From Alteromonas_F sp964429915 (GTDB lineage: Bacteria; Pseudomonadota; Gammaproteobacteria; Enterobacterales; Alteromonadaceae): 64,000 nucleotides of DNA. The notes beneath the pieces were generated by a model that saw nothing but the letters and a program-made list of their open reading frames with translations, was not told the DNA's origin and searched no databases. This document shows positions 17,896 through 27,665 of this stretch, piece after piece. Position 1 is the stretch's first letter, and each line of letters opens with the position of its first letter. The position numbers and the translations under genes are program-made. The stretch spans positions 32,876-96,875 of the forward strand of contig CAYSDZ010000010.1 in NCBI GenBank assembly GCA_964429915.1. The letters run 5' to 3'.

Positions 17896-19070
17896 TGCTT
17901 GAATTACTGTTTTTGCTTCTGCCAGTCGCAGCAGGGTACGGTTGGGTGATGGGGCGAAACAGTGTTCGTCATGCCCAACGAAAACAATCAAGCATACTTT
18001 CAAAGCATTATTTTAAAGGTCTTAATTTTTTATTATCTGATCAGCCTGATAAAGCCGTCGATACGCTGATTAAAATGATCAACTTGAATTCTGATACCGT
18101 CGAAACTCATATCGCTATGGGTAACTTTTTTCGACACAGAGGTGAAATCGACCGCGCCATAAAAGTACATCAAAATTTAGTCAGTCGTGATGAGCTATCA
18201 CCTAATCAACGAGAAACCGCGCTTAAAGAGCTCGGATATGACTATTATCAAGCGGGTTTTTTAGAACGAGCAGAGGACACGTTTACCAAACTGCTGGCCA
18301 GCGATAGGCACCGATATGCTGCACAAAAACAACTTTTTAGTATTTATCAAACAACAAAGGAATGGGACAAAGCCATTAAGTTAGCAGAACAAACCGTAAT
18401 CCATTCCACGAATACTGATGACGTTAACCAACGCTTAGCTCATTTTTATTGTGAGCTGTCACAAAAAGAACTAGACGGTAACAGTAATCAAGAAAATGTT
18501 GCTATTCAACGATTACAAAAAGCCGCTGCGGCAGATCCCAGCTCAGTACGACCATGGATGTTACTCGCTCAACATGCAATATCTCTAGAATCTTATAGCG
18601 ATGCAAACGAGTATCTAATAGAAATTGCTAAGCGAGACCGAACCTTTATTTCTGAAGCTGCAAATACGCTCTTAGTTATTGCACAGAAGACCGATGATTG
18701 GAACGCGCTGGATACGTTTTTAAATACGTATTGGCAACCTTGTGGGTCATCTATATTAGCAAAAACGCGTTTACTAGAAAAAAAACAAGGAAAAGGAACA
18801 GCAACTGATTTCCTTGTTGAGCAATTAAAAAAGCACCCCACCATGAAGGGGTTTCAAGCTTTAATGGACATATATATCAATTTAGATGATGAACATATTC
18901 CGACACAAAGCATTGCAACATTAAAGTCTTTAGTTGAGAAACAAATTGCAATGCGACCAAAATATCGCTGCCAAAGTTGCGGTTTTTCGGGGCGTAAACT
19001 GTATTGGTTATGCCCCTCTTGTAAAAAATGGGGCGTTGTCACCCCTATAAAAGGTTTAGATGGAGAATAG
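17895..19070 (+). CDS. lapB: Lipopolysaccharide assembly protein LapB (TPR, rubredoxin-like tail)
   Basis: Adaptor that brings LpxC to FtsH and coordinates LPS synthesis. The 391 residues comprise one N-terminal membrane anchor (LLFLLLPVAAGYGWVMG), about nine TPR-like helical repeats, and a C-terminal rubredoxin-type metal site CQSCGF...CPSCKKWG. The anchor, TPR array and two CxxC pairs are all present, so it looks functional. It overlaps lapA and the proposed first start of pyrF. Confidence 0.95.
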   Translation: MLELLFLLLPVAAGYGWVMGRNSVRHAQRKQSSILSKHYFKGLNFLLSDQPDKAVDTLIKMINLNSDTVETHIAMGNFFRHRGEIDRAIKVHQNLVSRDELSPNQRETALKELGYDYYQAGFLERAEDTFTKLLASDRHRYAAQKQLFSIYQTTKEWDKAIKLAEQTVIHSTNTDDVNQRLAHFYCELSQKELDGNSNQENVAIQRLQKAAAADPSSVRPWMLLAQHAISLESYSDANEYLIEIAKRDRTFISEAANTLLVIAQKTDDWNALDTFLNTYWQPCGSSILAKTRLLEKKQGKGTATDFLVEQLKKHPTMKGFQALMDIYINLDDEHIPTQSIATLKSLVEKQIAMRPKYRCQSCGFSGRKLYWLCPSCKKWGVVTPIKGLDGE

Positions 19071-19821
19071 TCAGTATATGCCTAAACAGACATGGCCAAA
19101 TTCAAATGGGTTAGGTAAAAAAGTGCGCGATCCAAAAGTCATTGTTGCATTAGATTTTGAATCCAAGGCCGAGGCATTGGCGCTTGTTGACACTCTGTCT
19201 CCCGTTGAGTGCAAGCTAAAAGTGGGTAAAGAAATGTTCACCCGTTTCGGTCCTGACTTTGTTAAACAGCTCGTTTCGCTTAATTATGACGTTTTTCTTG
19301 ATCTAAAATTTCACGATATTCCCAATACGGTGGCAAAGGCGTGTAAAGCTGCCGCCGAGCTTGGTATTTGGATGGTTAACGTGCATGCCTCTGGCGGCGT
19401 AGAAATGATGAAAGCCGCAAAACAAGCTATTCATACTTCAACACATCCCAACACCTTATTGACGGCAGTGACAGTACTCACAAGCATGGATCAAAAACAG
19501 TTATCCGACATTGTTTCGCAAACAACGCCAGAACAGCAAGTGTTAAAACTCGCAAAGCTTGCTTATCAGTCGGGTGTGGATGGGGTGGTTTGCTCTGCAA
19601 AAGAAGCTGAATTATTGAGACAAAACTTACCAACACAATTTATGTTAGTGACGCCAGGTATCCGCCCGCAAGGAAGTGAAAAAGGCGATCAGAAACGCGT
19701 CGTCACGCCAGTAGATGCCATTGCATCCGGTGTTGATTATCTTGTAATGGGCCGGCCCATTACTCAATCTCAACACCCCTTGGACACATTAAAGGCAATA
19801 AATCAATCTATAGCGTCTTAA
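19060..19821 (+). CDS. pyrF: Orotidine 5'-phosphate decarboxylase
   Basis: Last step of UMP synthesis. The 253-residue barrel shows VIVALDFESKAEAL, the catalytic D-x-K-x-x-D motif in LDLKFHDIPNTV, and PGIRPQGSEKGDQKR for phosphate binding. Two starts are possible: ATG 19060, inside the lapB end with AAAGG upstream, or ATG 19078. The first 20 or so residues are not conserved, so the choice is open. It converges on ald with a 14-bp overlap of the 3' ends. Confidence 0.96.
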   Translation: MENSQYMPKQTWPNSNGLGKKVRDPKVIVALDFESKAEALALVDTLSPVECKLKVGKEMFTRFGPDFVKQLVSLNYDVFLDLKFHDIPNTVAKACKAAAELGIWMVNVHASGGVEMMKAAKQAIHTSTHPNTLLTAVTVLTSMDQKQLSDIVSQTTPEQQVLKLAKLAYQSGVDGVVCSAKEAELLRQNLPTQFMLVTPGIRPQGSEKGDQKRVVTPVDAIASGVDYLVMGRPITQSQHPLDTLKAINQSIAS

Positions 19822-20941
19822 GCGCAGTGGCTGCATCTAAAAAATCAAGCGAGAGTGATTCGCCCAGAGCATCAATAACTGCCTTGTAGGTAATCTTACC
19901 TTTGTGAACATTAAGGCCATTTAAAAGATGCGGATCATCCAACATAGCTTGAGCAGGGCCTTTATTAGCCAAGGCTATTCCGAACGGTAATGTCGAGTTA
20001 TTGAGAGCAATAGTAGAGGTCCGAGCGACGCCGCCTGGCATGTTTGCAACGCAATAGTGAACAACATCGTCAATAATGTAGACAGGGTCCTGATGGGTTG
20101 TCGCTTTTGAGGTTTCAAAACAGCCGCCTTGATCTATTGCAACATCTACCAAAACAGAGCCCGGCTTCATTGCCTCAATGTGTTCTCGGTTGAGAAGTTT
20201 TGGAGCAGCAGCGCCTGGTATCAAAACAGCGCCAACAACCAAATCAGCATTGGCTGAATATCGCTCTATTGCATCTACAGTAGAAAATACTGTTTTTACG
20301 CGCCCTAAAAAGATGTCGTCAAGTTGACGCAAGCGCGAGAGAGACTTATCTAATATCACCACTTCTGCACCTAGGCCAATCGCCATTTTTGCCGCGTTTG
20401 TACCAACGACACCGCCACCCAAAATCACCACTTTTCCGGGCTCAACACCAGGCACACCACCTAATAAGGTGCCGCTGCCTTTATGCGCTTTTTGTAAAAA
20501 ATGCGCGCCGGCTTGAATCGACATTCTTCCAGCAACTTCACTCATCGGTGCCAATAATGGCAAGCTTCCAAAGCGATCGCTTACGGTTTCGTACGCAATA
20601 CATGTTGCGCCCGATTCTACCAGTAACTGTGTTTGTTGTGGGTCTGGAGCTAAATGCAGATAAGTGTATAAAGTTTGCCCTTCACTTAGCATTTTGCACT
20701 CATTTGGCTGTGGCTCTTTAACCTTGATGATCATTTCAGCCTTGTCAAAAACACCTTCAGCAGAAGCTTCAAGTTCAGCCCCTGCGTTGACGTACATCTC
20801 GTCGCTAAAACCAATTTCGGCACCCGCATTTTGTTCAACTAATACTTTATGACCATTAGCAACAAACTCTTTAACCGCAGTAGGTGTTAAACCAACTCGA
20901 TACTCGTGATTTTTTATTTCTCTTGGTACACCTATCAGCAT
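19808..20941 (-). CDS. ald: L-alanine dehydrogenase
   Basis: NAD-dependent interconversion of alanine and pyruvate plus ammonium. The 377-residue protein begins MLIGVPREIKNHEYRVGLTP, has the catalytic-region Lys and His in MIIKVKEPQ and YTYLHLAPD, and a Rossmann motif VILGGGVVGTNAA. It diverges from lrp over 147 nt, an arrangement in which an Lrp/AsnC regulator commonly controls ald. Direct control is inferred only from that context. Confidence 0.95.
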   Translation of the reverse strand: MLIGVPREIKNHEYRVGLTPTAVKEFVANGHKVLVEQNAGAEIGFSDEMYVNAGAELEASAEGVFDKAEMIIKVKEPQPNECKMLSEGQTLYTYLHLAPDPQQTQLLVESGATCIAYETVSDRFGSLPLLAPMSEVAGRMSIQAGAHFLQKAHKGSGTLLGGVPGVEPGKVVILGGGVVGTNAAKMAIGLGAEVVILDKSLSRLRQLDDIFLGRVKTVFSTVDAIERYSANADLVVGAVLIPGAAAPKLLNREHIEAMKPGSVLVDVAIDQGGCFETSKATTHQDPVYIIDDVVHYCVANMPGGVARTSTIALNNSTLPFGIALANKGPAQAMLDDPHLLNGLNVHKGKITYKAVIDALGESLSLDFLDAATALKTL

Positions 20942-21088
20942 AATAATCTCTTGTATTTATAAAAGTATAAAATAGGAGTATAGACAAGAAACACCGAAAT
21001 GAGTTGCTGAATATTATAAAAGTGCAATACTATATTCTTAATTTGCTATTAAATTAAAAATTAAATTCTTCGGAAATGTCAAAAACAT

Positions 21089-21556
21089 ATGAATAAAAAA
21101 CTAGACAAAATTGATAAAAGTATACTGCGTATTTTGCAGCAGGACGGTCGAATATCGAATATCGATTTATCAAAAAGAGTCGGCTTAAGTGCGAGTCCTT
21201 GTTTAGAGCGTGTTCGTCGGCTGGAAGAACAGGGATATATACTGGGCTATCAAGCGACTGTGTGCCCGAAAAAGCTGGGTGCTGCCATGCTTGTGTTTGT
21301 CGAGATAACCTTAGATCGTACTTCATCAGATGTTTTCTCTGAGTTTTCGTCAGCTGTACAAAAGCAACCTAACATTCAAGAATGCCACTTAGTATCAGGG
21401 AATTTTGATTTTTTACTGAAAACGCGCGTTGCAGATATGTCTAGCTATCGAAAATTACTCGGTGATACCTTACTGGCATTACCAAGCGTCAGTGCTTCGC
21501 GAACCTATGTTGTAATGGAAGAAGTGAAAAGCACACAGCAAGTCAAAATTTTGTGA
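21089..21556 (+). CDS. lrp: Leucine-responsive regulatory protein
   Basis: A global regulator of amino-acid metabolism. The 155 residues show an AsnC-type helix-turn-helix (ISNIDLSKRVGLSASPCLERVRRLEEQGYI) as separate helices, and a RAM ligand domain containing NIQECHLVSGNFDFLLKTRV and the ending ASRTYVVMEEVK. These are nearly the E. coli Lrp wording, and the position upstream of ftsK is that of E. coli lrp, so it is named as the ortholog and not just a paralogous AsnC protein. Confidence 0.93.
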   Translation: MNKKLDKIDKSILRILQQDGRISNIDLSKRVGLSASPCLERVRRLEEQGYILGYQATVCPKKLGAAMLVFVEITLDRTSSDVFSEFSSAVQKQPNIQECHLVSGNFDFLLKTRVADMSSYRKLLGDTLLALPSVSASRTYVVMEEVKSTQQVKIL

Positions 21557-21614
21557 TAATCTTTACAGATCAAACAAGTATAAAATAGTAATAGTTAGTA
21601 GGTTTTTTTTGGGA

Positions 21615-24062
21615 ATGACTGCGCAATTAACCGGTGGACAAAGGTTGAAAGAGGCTGGCATGATGCTGGTATGTGCCTTCGCCTTCTTTTTACTCATAGC
21701 TCTAGCCTCTTTTCATCCAAGCGATCCCGGCTGGAGTCAAGCTGGATTACAACCAGATATTAAAAACTGGGTAGGGAAACTAGGAGCATGGCTTGCCGAC
21801 CTGCTGTACTTTACTTTTGGTTATTTAGCTTTCTCTATTCCATTATGCATTGCCCTGTTTGCTTGGTTTTCTTTTCAAAACTTTAAAAAGATAGATGAAT
21901 TAGACTATTTAACTATTGCGCTTCGTATTCTCGGCATATTGCTTGTGGTTGTTGGGGCTGCTGGTATTTCGAGTATCAATTTTGATGATTTTTATACCTT
22001 TAGTGCAGGCGGTTTGGTTGGCGATGTGATCAGTGCTGCACTTATTCCTTATTTCAACATCGCAGGCACCATTTTGCTTCTGTTGTGTTTTCTGTGTACT
22101 GGATTTACGCTGACGACGGGAATTTCATGGGTCACCCTTATCGACGGCGTTGGGGCAGGGGTGTTGTGGTGCTTTAATGCACTGCTTAGCAGCAGCGAAA
22201 CCTTGCCAAGATGGATTAATACATTCAAAGCTACTCGATTGACTAAGCTCAACGACGACAAACAAAGCAGCGATCAAAATGAAATAGTGGAAGAATTGGA
22301 CATTACTGCACTTAAAGTGGCTCCTCCACCTTATGAAAGCAATCAGCATGCAAATGAATCAGCGCTTAGTAGAGAAGATGAAAAATCTGATATAGAGCTT
22401 GAGCATCGAATAGAGCCAAGTTTTCAACTCTCTGATATCGACACTGATACTGCTTTAACTAACAATGATTCGGTCCATCAAAGTACTAAGCCATCACAAG
22501 CAAAACGAATCAACACGATTTCAGAACTTAGAGAACAGGTTGAAAAAGAAGCCGCGCCTTTGCCTGAGGGCGTAATGCCTTCATTTGAGCTTTTGGAAAA
22601 AGCAGGGGCGAAAGACAACCCGATATCTCAAGAAGAGTTAGATGCTGTTTCACGGTTAGTTGAATCCAAACTAGCCGATTTTAATATTGAAGCGACAGTG
22701 GTCGGTATTTTTCCGGGCCCAGTCATCACGCGCTTTGAACTCGACCTAGCTCCAGGGGTGAAAGTATCAAAAATTACAGGGCTGTCCAAAGATTTAGCTA
22801 GGGCCATGTCAGCGATTTCTGTTCGAGTTGTAGAGGTTATTCCAGGGAAATCAGTGATTGGATTAGAATTACCGAACAAACACAGGGAAATGGTGAGGCT
22901 AAGCGAAGTTATTACCTGTAAAAAGTTTGTAGACAACGCTTCATCATTAACCATGGTTCTTGGCGCTGATATCAGTGGCAAACCGGTCATCGTTGATCTT
23001 GCGAAAATGCCTCACTTATTAGTAGCAGGTACCACAGGGTCGGGTAAGTCTGTGGGCGTTAACGTGATGATATTGAGCTTGCTTTACAAATCGACGCCTG
23101 AAGACGTACGCATGATAATGATCGACCCTAAAATGCTTGAGCTATCTGTGTATGAGGGTATTCCCCATCTACTTTCCGAAGTTGTTACTGATATGAAGCA
23201 GGCAGCAAATGCGCTGCGTTGGTGTGTAGGTGAAATGGAACGCAGGTATAAGCTTATGTCTGCGCTAGGAGTTAGAAATTTAAAGGGCTATAACGCAAAG
23301 GTGTTAGCGGCTAAAGAAACAGGCGAACCTATTTTAGACCCTTTATGGAAGTCTGAAGAGAGTATGGAGGAAACCGCGCCAGAGCTAGAAAAATTACCAG
23401 CTATTGTGGTTATCGTTGACGAATTTGCCGACATGATGATGATTGTAGGTAAAAAAGTAGAAGAGCTAATCGCCCGAATAGCGCAAAAGGCGAGGGCTGC
23501 TGGGATCCATTTAATATTAGCCACACAGCGCCCTTCTGTTGATGTAATAACAGGCTTGATTAAAGCTAATATTCCAACTCGTATTGCTTTTCAGGTCTCG
23601 AGCAAAATTGACTCAAGAACTATTTTGGATCAACAAGGTGCCGAAGCGCTTTTAGGAATGGGTGATATGCTCTATTTGCCGCCGGGCAATCCTGTTCCAA
23701 CGCGTGTGCATGGCGCGTTTGTTGATGATCACGAAGTACATGCTGTTGTGGCAGACTGGAAGTTACGCGGTGAGCCAGAATACATCGATGAAATTCTCGA
23801 TGGTGAATCAGGCGCAGACATTCTGTTGCCCGGTGAGCAAGCAGAAAATGCAGATGAAGAATTTGATGCCTTTTACGATGAAGCGGTGTCTTTTGTTACA
23901 GAAAATCGTAAAGCTTCTGTATCGAGCGTGCAGAGAAAATTCAGAATTGGTTACAATCGTGCTGCTCGATTAGTTGAACAGATGGAAATGAGTGGTGTCG
24001 TAAGTTCACCCGGCCATAATGGCAATAGAGAGGTGTTGGCACCACCTCCACCTAAGGAGTAG
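21615..24062 (+). CDS. ftsK: DNA translocase FtsK
   Basis: Septal DNA pump that clears chromosome dimers by activating XerCD at dif. From ATG 21615 the 815 residues include about four N-terminal membrane helices (to about residue 185), a short acidic linker, and a RecA-like motor with Walker A GTTGSGKSVGVN and Walker B IVVIVDEFADMMM. A C-terminal winged-helix gamma domain (RKASVSSVQRKFRIGYNRAA) reads KOPS. It is shorter than E. coli FtsK (1329) because the linker is short. lolA starts 2 nt after its stop. Confidence 0.97.
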   Translation: MTAQLTGGQRLKEAGMMLVCAFAFFLLIALASFHPSDPGWSQAGLQPDIKNWVGKLGAWLADLLYFTFGYLAFSIPLCIALFAWFSFQNFKKIDELDYLTIALRILGILLVVVGAAGISSINFDDFYTFSAGGLVGDVISAALIPYFNIAGTILLLLCFLCTGFTLTTGISWVTLIDGVGAGVLWCFNALLSSSETLPRWINTFKATRLTKLNDDKQSSDQNEIVEELDITALKVAPPPYESNQHANESALSREDEKSDIELEHRIEPSFQLSDIDTDTALTNNDSVHQSTKPSQAKRINTISELREQVEKEAAPLPEGVMPSFELLEKAGAKDNPISQEELDAVSRLVESKLADFNIEATVVGIFPGPVITRFELDLAPGVKVSKITGLSKDLARAMSAISVRVVEVIPGKSVIGLELPNKHREMVRLSEVITCKKFVDNASSLTMVLGADISGKPVIVDLAKMPHLLVAGTTGSGKSVGVNVMILSLLYKSTPEDVRMIMIDPKMLELSVYEGIPHLLSEVVTDMKQAANALRWCVGEMERRYKLMSALGVRNLKGYNAKVLAAKETGEPILDPLWKSEESMEETAPELEKLPAIVVIVDEFADMMMIVGKKVEELIARIAQKARAAGIHLILATQRPSVDVITGLIKANIPTRIAFQVSSKIDSRTILDQQGAEALLGMGDMLYLPPGNPVPTRVHGAFVDDHEVHAVVADWKLRGEPEYIDEILDGESGADILLPGEQAENADEEFDAFYDEAVSFVTENRKASVSSVQRKFRIGYNRAARLVEQMEMSGVVSSPGHNGNREVLAPPPPKE

Positions 24063-24064
24063 TT

Positions 24065-24685
24065 ATGCGAACTCGTCTTTCCTGCTTAGTCGTATCTTGT
24101 GTTTTTTTATTTGCCTTTTCTGCAAAAGGTGAGGTTAATGAAGTAGAACTGAAACAGAAACTGTCCATGATAGACACACTCTCGGCGCAATTTGTGCAGC
24201 GAGTGTTTGATAGCGAAGAGGAAATTTATCAGGCCAATGGACGTCTGTATGTTGCTAAACCTCAGAAAGTGAGATGGGAAACTCAGTTTCCCGAAGAGTC
24301 TTTAATGGTTGCCGACGGTAGTGCCGTATGGAATGTTGATACCTTTGTAGAACAAATTACTATCTTTGATCAAGAAAGTGCAATAACCAATAACCCACTG
24401 GTCTTACTCACTACATTAGACAACGAAGTGTGGTCTCAATTTAGTATTTCTAAAATCAGCGACAAGCCTGAAGCTTATGAAATTCAAGCCTTGGAGTCTG
24501 CTGCACAAATACAGCGTTTAACTATTTTTTTTGCTGAAACTTCGATAACTGCTATTACGAGCGTTGATGCACAAGGCCAAGAAAGTCGATTAGAATTTTC
24601 AGACGTCCAGTTAAACGCCCGTCTTGAAGATGCGCTGTTTAACGTTGATATACCCGAAAACTACACTGTCGATGACCAACGATAG
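24065..24685 (+). CDS. lolA: Outer-membrane lipoprotein carrier protein LolA
   Basis: Periplasmic chaperone that takes lipoproteins from LolCDE to LolB. The 206 residues start with a cleavable signal (RTRLSCLVVSCVFLFAFSAKG), then SMIDTLSAQFVQRVFD and the RPKKVRWET-like strand KPQKVRWETQFPEES characteristic of LolA. It lies between ftsK and rarA as in E. coli, and its last 14 nt overlap rarA. Confidence 0.95.
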   Translation: MRTRLSCLVVSCVFLFAFSAKGEVNEVELKQKLSMIDTLSAQFVQRVFDSEEEIYQANGRLYVAKPQKVRWETQFPEESLMVADGSAVWNVDTFVEQITIFDQESAITNNPLVLLTTLDNEVWSQFSISKISDKPEAYEIQALESAAQIQRLTIFFAETSITAITSVDAQGQESRLEFSDVQLNARLEDALFNVDIPENYTVDDQR

Positions 24686-25973
24686 CTCAGTTCCACTTGC
24701 AGCAAGAATGCGCCCACAATCAATAAAGGAATACGTGGGGCAGCCCCACCTTATGGGACAAGGAAAACCGTTACGCAAAATGATTGAGTCAGGGCAGTGT
24801 CATAGTATGGTCTTTTGGGGACCGCCTGGAACCGGGAAGACGACGCTAGCACGACTTATCGCTGAAAACGCACACGCAGAGGTCACAACGTTATCGGCGG
24901 TGACATCTGGGGTGAAGGATATACGCGCGGCTATCGAAAAAGCGATACAAAATAAACAGGTCGGAAGAAGAACGGTTCTGTTTGTTGATGAAGTACATCG
25001 TTTCAACAAAGGTCAGCAAGATGCCTTTCTGCCGTATGTAGAAGACGGTACAGTTTGTTTTATAGGCGCAACGACTGAAAACCCCTCTTTTGCGCTGAAT
25101 AATGCACTTTTATCTCGTGCACGAACCTATTTGCTCACTGCTTTAGACGATTCAGATATCGGGGACGTGATCGACAAGGCTTTATCCAACGATGTCGTGC
25201 TGAAATCACATTCGCTCGTTTTAGCGCCTGACGCACGAAGTACCCTGATCACATTAGCCGATGGCGATGGCAGGAAAGCCTTACAAGTATTGGAAATTGC
25301 AGCTGATTTTTCAGAAAATTCAACTATTGAATCAAGTCACATAATACAAGCCAGTGGCGAAAAAATGGCTGCATATGATAACAAGGGCGACCATTTTTAC
25401 GACCTTATTTCTGCTTTTCATAAATCGGTAAGAGGCTCAGATGCCGAAGCCGCTTTATATTGGTACGCGAGAATCTTGATTGGTGGCGGAGACCCGCTGT
25501 ATGTCGCAAGACGCCTATTGGCTATCGCGACTGAAGATATCGGTACGGCTGATCCAAAAGCGATGGGCGTTGCGTTAAATGCGTGGGATATTTTTCATCG
25601 AGTCGGCCCCAAAGAGGGTGAGCGGGCAATCGCAGAAGCAGCTGTTTATTGTGCGCTAGCGCCAAAATCGAACGCTTTGTATATGGCATTTAACAATGCA
25701 TTATCGCTTGCGAAATCAACGCATAGAGCACCCGTTCCGCTTCATTTAAGGAATGCTCCCACTGAATTGATGAAAACCTTGAGCTTCGGTAAGTCATACC
25801 GCTATGCCCATAACGAGCCACATGCCTATGCAGCAGGCGAAAACTATTTTCCGGAACAAATAACAAACGATCAGAAGCGTCTGTATTCCCCTTCAGCGCG
25901 TGGTTTTGAAAAAACGCTGAGCGCAAAAATTGAATATTTGCGAACCTTAGATAAATATCAGGAGAAAAAATGA
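24672..25973 (+). CDS. rarA: Replication-associated recombination protein A (AAA+ ATPase, MgsA/WRNIP1 family)
   Basis: Clamp-loader-like ATPase acting at stalled forks. Starting at ATG 24672 gives 433 residues beginning MTNDSSVPLAARMRPQ, the normal RarA opening. An upstream in-frame ATG at 24624 lies inside lolA and adds unrelated sequence. Walker A is GPPGTGKTT (about residues 50-58), Walker B VLFVDEVHRF, sensor GATTENPSF, and the C-terminal tetramerisation region includes GEGERAI-like and APKSNALYMAF segments. Coupled by overlap to lolA and followed directly by crcB. Confidence 0.96.
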   Translation: MTNDSSVPLAARMRPQSIKEYVGQPHLMGQGKPLRKMIESGQCHSMVFWGPPGTGKTTLARLIAENAHAEVTTLSAVTSGVKDIRAAIEKAIQNKQVGRRTVLFVDEVHRFNKGQQDAFLPYVEDGTVCFIGATTENPSFALNNALLSRARTYLLTALDDSDIGDVIDKALSNDVVLKSHSLVLAPDARSTLITLADGDGRKALQVLEIAADFSENSTIESSHIIQASGEKMAAYDNKGDHFYDLISAFHKSVRGSDAEAALYWYARILIGGGDPLYVARRLLAIATEDIGTADPKAMGVALNAWDIFHRVGPKEGERAIAEAAVYCALAPKSNALYMAFNNALSLAKSTHRAPVPLHLRNAPTELMKTLSFGKSYRYAHNEPHAYAAGENYFPEQITNDQKRLYSPSARGFEKTLSAKIEYLRTLDKYQEKK

Positions 25974-26353
25974 CCACCCCATTAAGTATCTACCTGTGGG
26001 TAGCCCTAGGGGGAGCCATAGGTGCACCATTGCGATTTTATTTAACCCAAATCGCTGTTTCACTGTTTGGTAAGCAGTTTCCATTTGGTACACTTGCCGT
26101 TAATGTAATAGGTTCGTTTTCGATTGCTTTAATATACGGGCTGATTGAAAAAGGTAGCGTAGCCGATTCACCGTATCGATACTTAATCGGGGTGGGTTTG
26201 TTAGGTGCGCTGACCACTTTCTCTACGTTTTCGTTTGAAACTCTGTCATTAATGAATAATGGGCTGTGGTTTAAAGCAATGACCAATGTAGTTTTGAATG
26301 TAACGGTTTGTTTATTCGCTACTTTTCTTGGCGTACAAATAATAAAAGGATAA
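25970..26353 (+). CDS. crcB: Fluoride ion exporter FluC/CrcB
   Basis: Small dual-topology membrane channel that expels fluoride. The 127 residues have four hydrophobic helices, GGAIGAPLRFYLTQ at the start, NVIGSF with the conserved Asn, and TTFSTFSFE with the Phe-box. It overlaps rarA by 4 nt and precedes serS by 10 nt. This placement between rarA and serS is seen in several gammaproteobacteria. No fluoride-riboswitch leader is possible given the overlap. Confidence 0.93.
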   Translation: MTTPLSIYLWVALGGAIGAPLRFYLTQIAVSLFGKQFPFGTLAVNVIGSFSIALIYGLIEKGSVADSPYRYLIGVGLLGALTTFSTFSFETLSLMNNGLWFKAMTNVVLNVTVCLFATFLGVQIIKG

Positions 26354-26363
26354 AACGCGGTTT

Positions 26364-27656
26364 ATGTTAGACCCAAAATATTTACGAAATAACATAGAAG
26401 AAACGGCTGAAAAATTAGCACAGCGGGGATTCAAGCTCGATATAGAAGCCTACTCGTCGTTAGAGGAACAACGTAAGGTACTCCAATCGCAAACTCAGGA
26501 TTTACAAAATGAACGCAATATTCGCAGTAAATCTATCGGTAAAGCCAAAGCACAAGGGCAAGATATTGCGCCGCTGTTAGCTGAGGTTGGTGATCTGGGT
26601 GAAAAGCTAGATTCAGCCAAATCGCAATTAGCCGAAGTAATGGATGCACTTAACTTGTTTAGTCAGGGCATTCCAAACCTTCCCCACGAATCAGTACCTA
26701 ACGGTAAAGATGAAAATGACAACATAGAAGTGCTTACTTGGGGAACACCTCGTGAATTTGATTTCGACATTAAAGATCATGTAGATGTTGCTGATGGACT
26801 AGCAAAAGGTGCTGACTTTGAGATGGCATCTAAATTAACGGGTAGCCGCTTTGTTGTGATGCGAGGGAAAATCGCAAGGTTACACCGAGCTTTGGCTCAA
26901 TTTATGTTGGACACTCACGTGTCTGAGCATGGCTATGAAGAAATGTATGTACCGCTTCTGGTGAATGAAGCGAGTATGTACGGTACTGGACAATTTCCTA
27001 AATTTTCAGAAGATGCCTTTCACACCAAACCCGCAACTGAAGAAGGGCAGGGCTTGTCGTTAATTCCAACAGCCGAAGTGCCCCTAACCAACACAGTAAG
27101 GGATGAAATACTCAATTGTACCCAGTTGCCAATAAAATTGACGGCTCACACTCCCTGTTTTAGAAGTGAAGCGGGATCGTACGGTCGAGATACCAGAGGA
27201 TTGATCCGTCAGCATCAATTCGAAAAAGTCGAGCTTGTCCAAGTGGTGAAACCAGAAGATAGCTTTGAAGCACTAGAGGCGCTAACAGGGCATGCCGAAG
27301 CCATTTTGAGAAAGCTAGAATTACCTTATCGAAAAGTTACGCTTTGCACGGGTGATATGGGTTTTGGTGCGTGTAAAACATACGATCTTGAAGTGTGGTT
27401 GCCGGCTCAAAATACCTATCGAGAAATTTCCTCATGCTCGAACATGGGAGATTTCCAAGCGCGAAGAATGCAGGCTCGTTTTCGTCGCAGCGAAGGAGAA
27501 AAACCTGAATTGGTGCATACCTTAAATGGTTCAGGGCTTGCAGTAGGAAGAACTTTAGTCGCAATACTGGAAAACAATCAGCAAGCAGACGGCAGTGTGC
27601 TAATTCCTGCTGTATTGGTGCCCTACATGAACGGCGAAACGGTTATAACCAGATAG
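26364..27656 (+). CDS. serS: Seryl-tRNA synthetase
   Basis: Charges tRNA-Ser and tRNA-Sec. The 430-residue class II enzyme (E. coli 430) has an N-terminal coiled-coil arm (about residues 30-100), motif 2 CFRSEAGSYGRDTRGLIRQH, the serine-binding SCSNMGDFQARR, and motif 3 GSGLAVGRTLVAILEN. Last gene of the ftsK-lolA-rarA-crcB-serS run, convergent with tusE. Confidence 0.98.
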   Translation: MLDPKYLRNNIEETAEKLAQRGFKLDIEAYSSLEEQRKVLQSQTQDLQNERNIRSKSIGKAKAQGQDIAPLLAEVGDLGEKLDSAKSQLAEVMDALNLFSQGIPNLPHESVPNGKDENDNIEVLTWGTPREFDFDIKDHVDVADGLAKGADFEMASKLTGSRFVVMRGKIARLHRALAQFMLDTHVSEHGYEEMYVPLLVNEASMYGTGQFPKFSEDAFHTKPATEEGQGLSLIPTAEVPLTNTVRDEILNCTQLPIKLTAHTPCFRSEAGSYGRDTRGLIRQHQFEKVELVQVVKPEDSFEALEALTGHAEAILRKLELPYRKVTLCTGDMGFGACKTYDLEVWLPAQNTYREISSCSNMGDFQARRMQARFRRSEGEKPELVHTLNGSGLAVGRTLVAILENNQQADGSVLIPAVLVPYMNGETVITR

Positions 27657-27665
27657 CGTAATTGC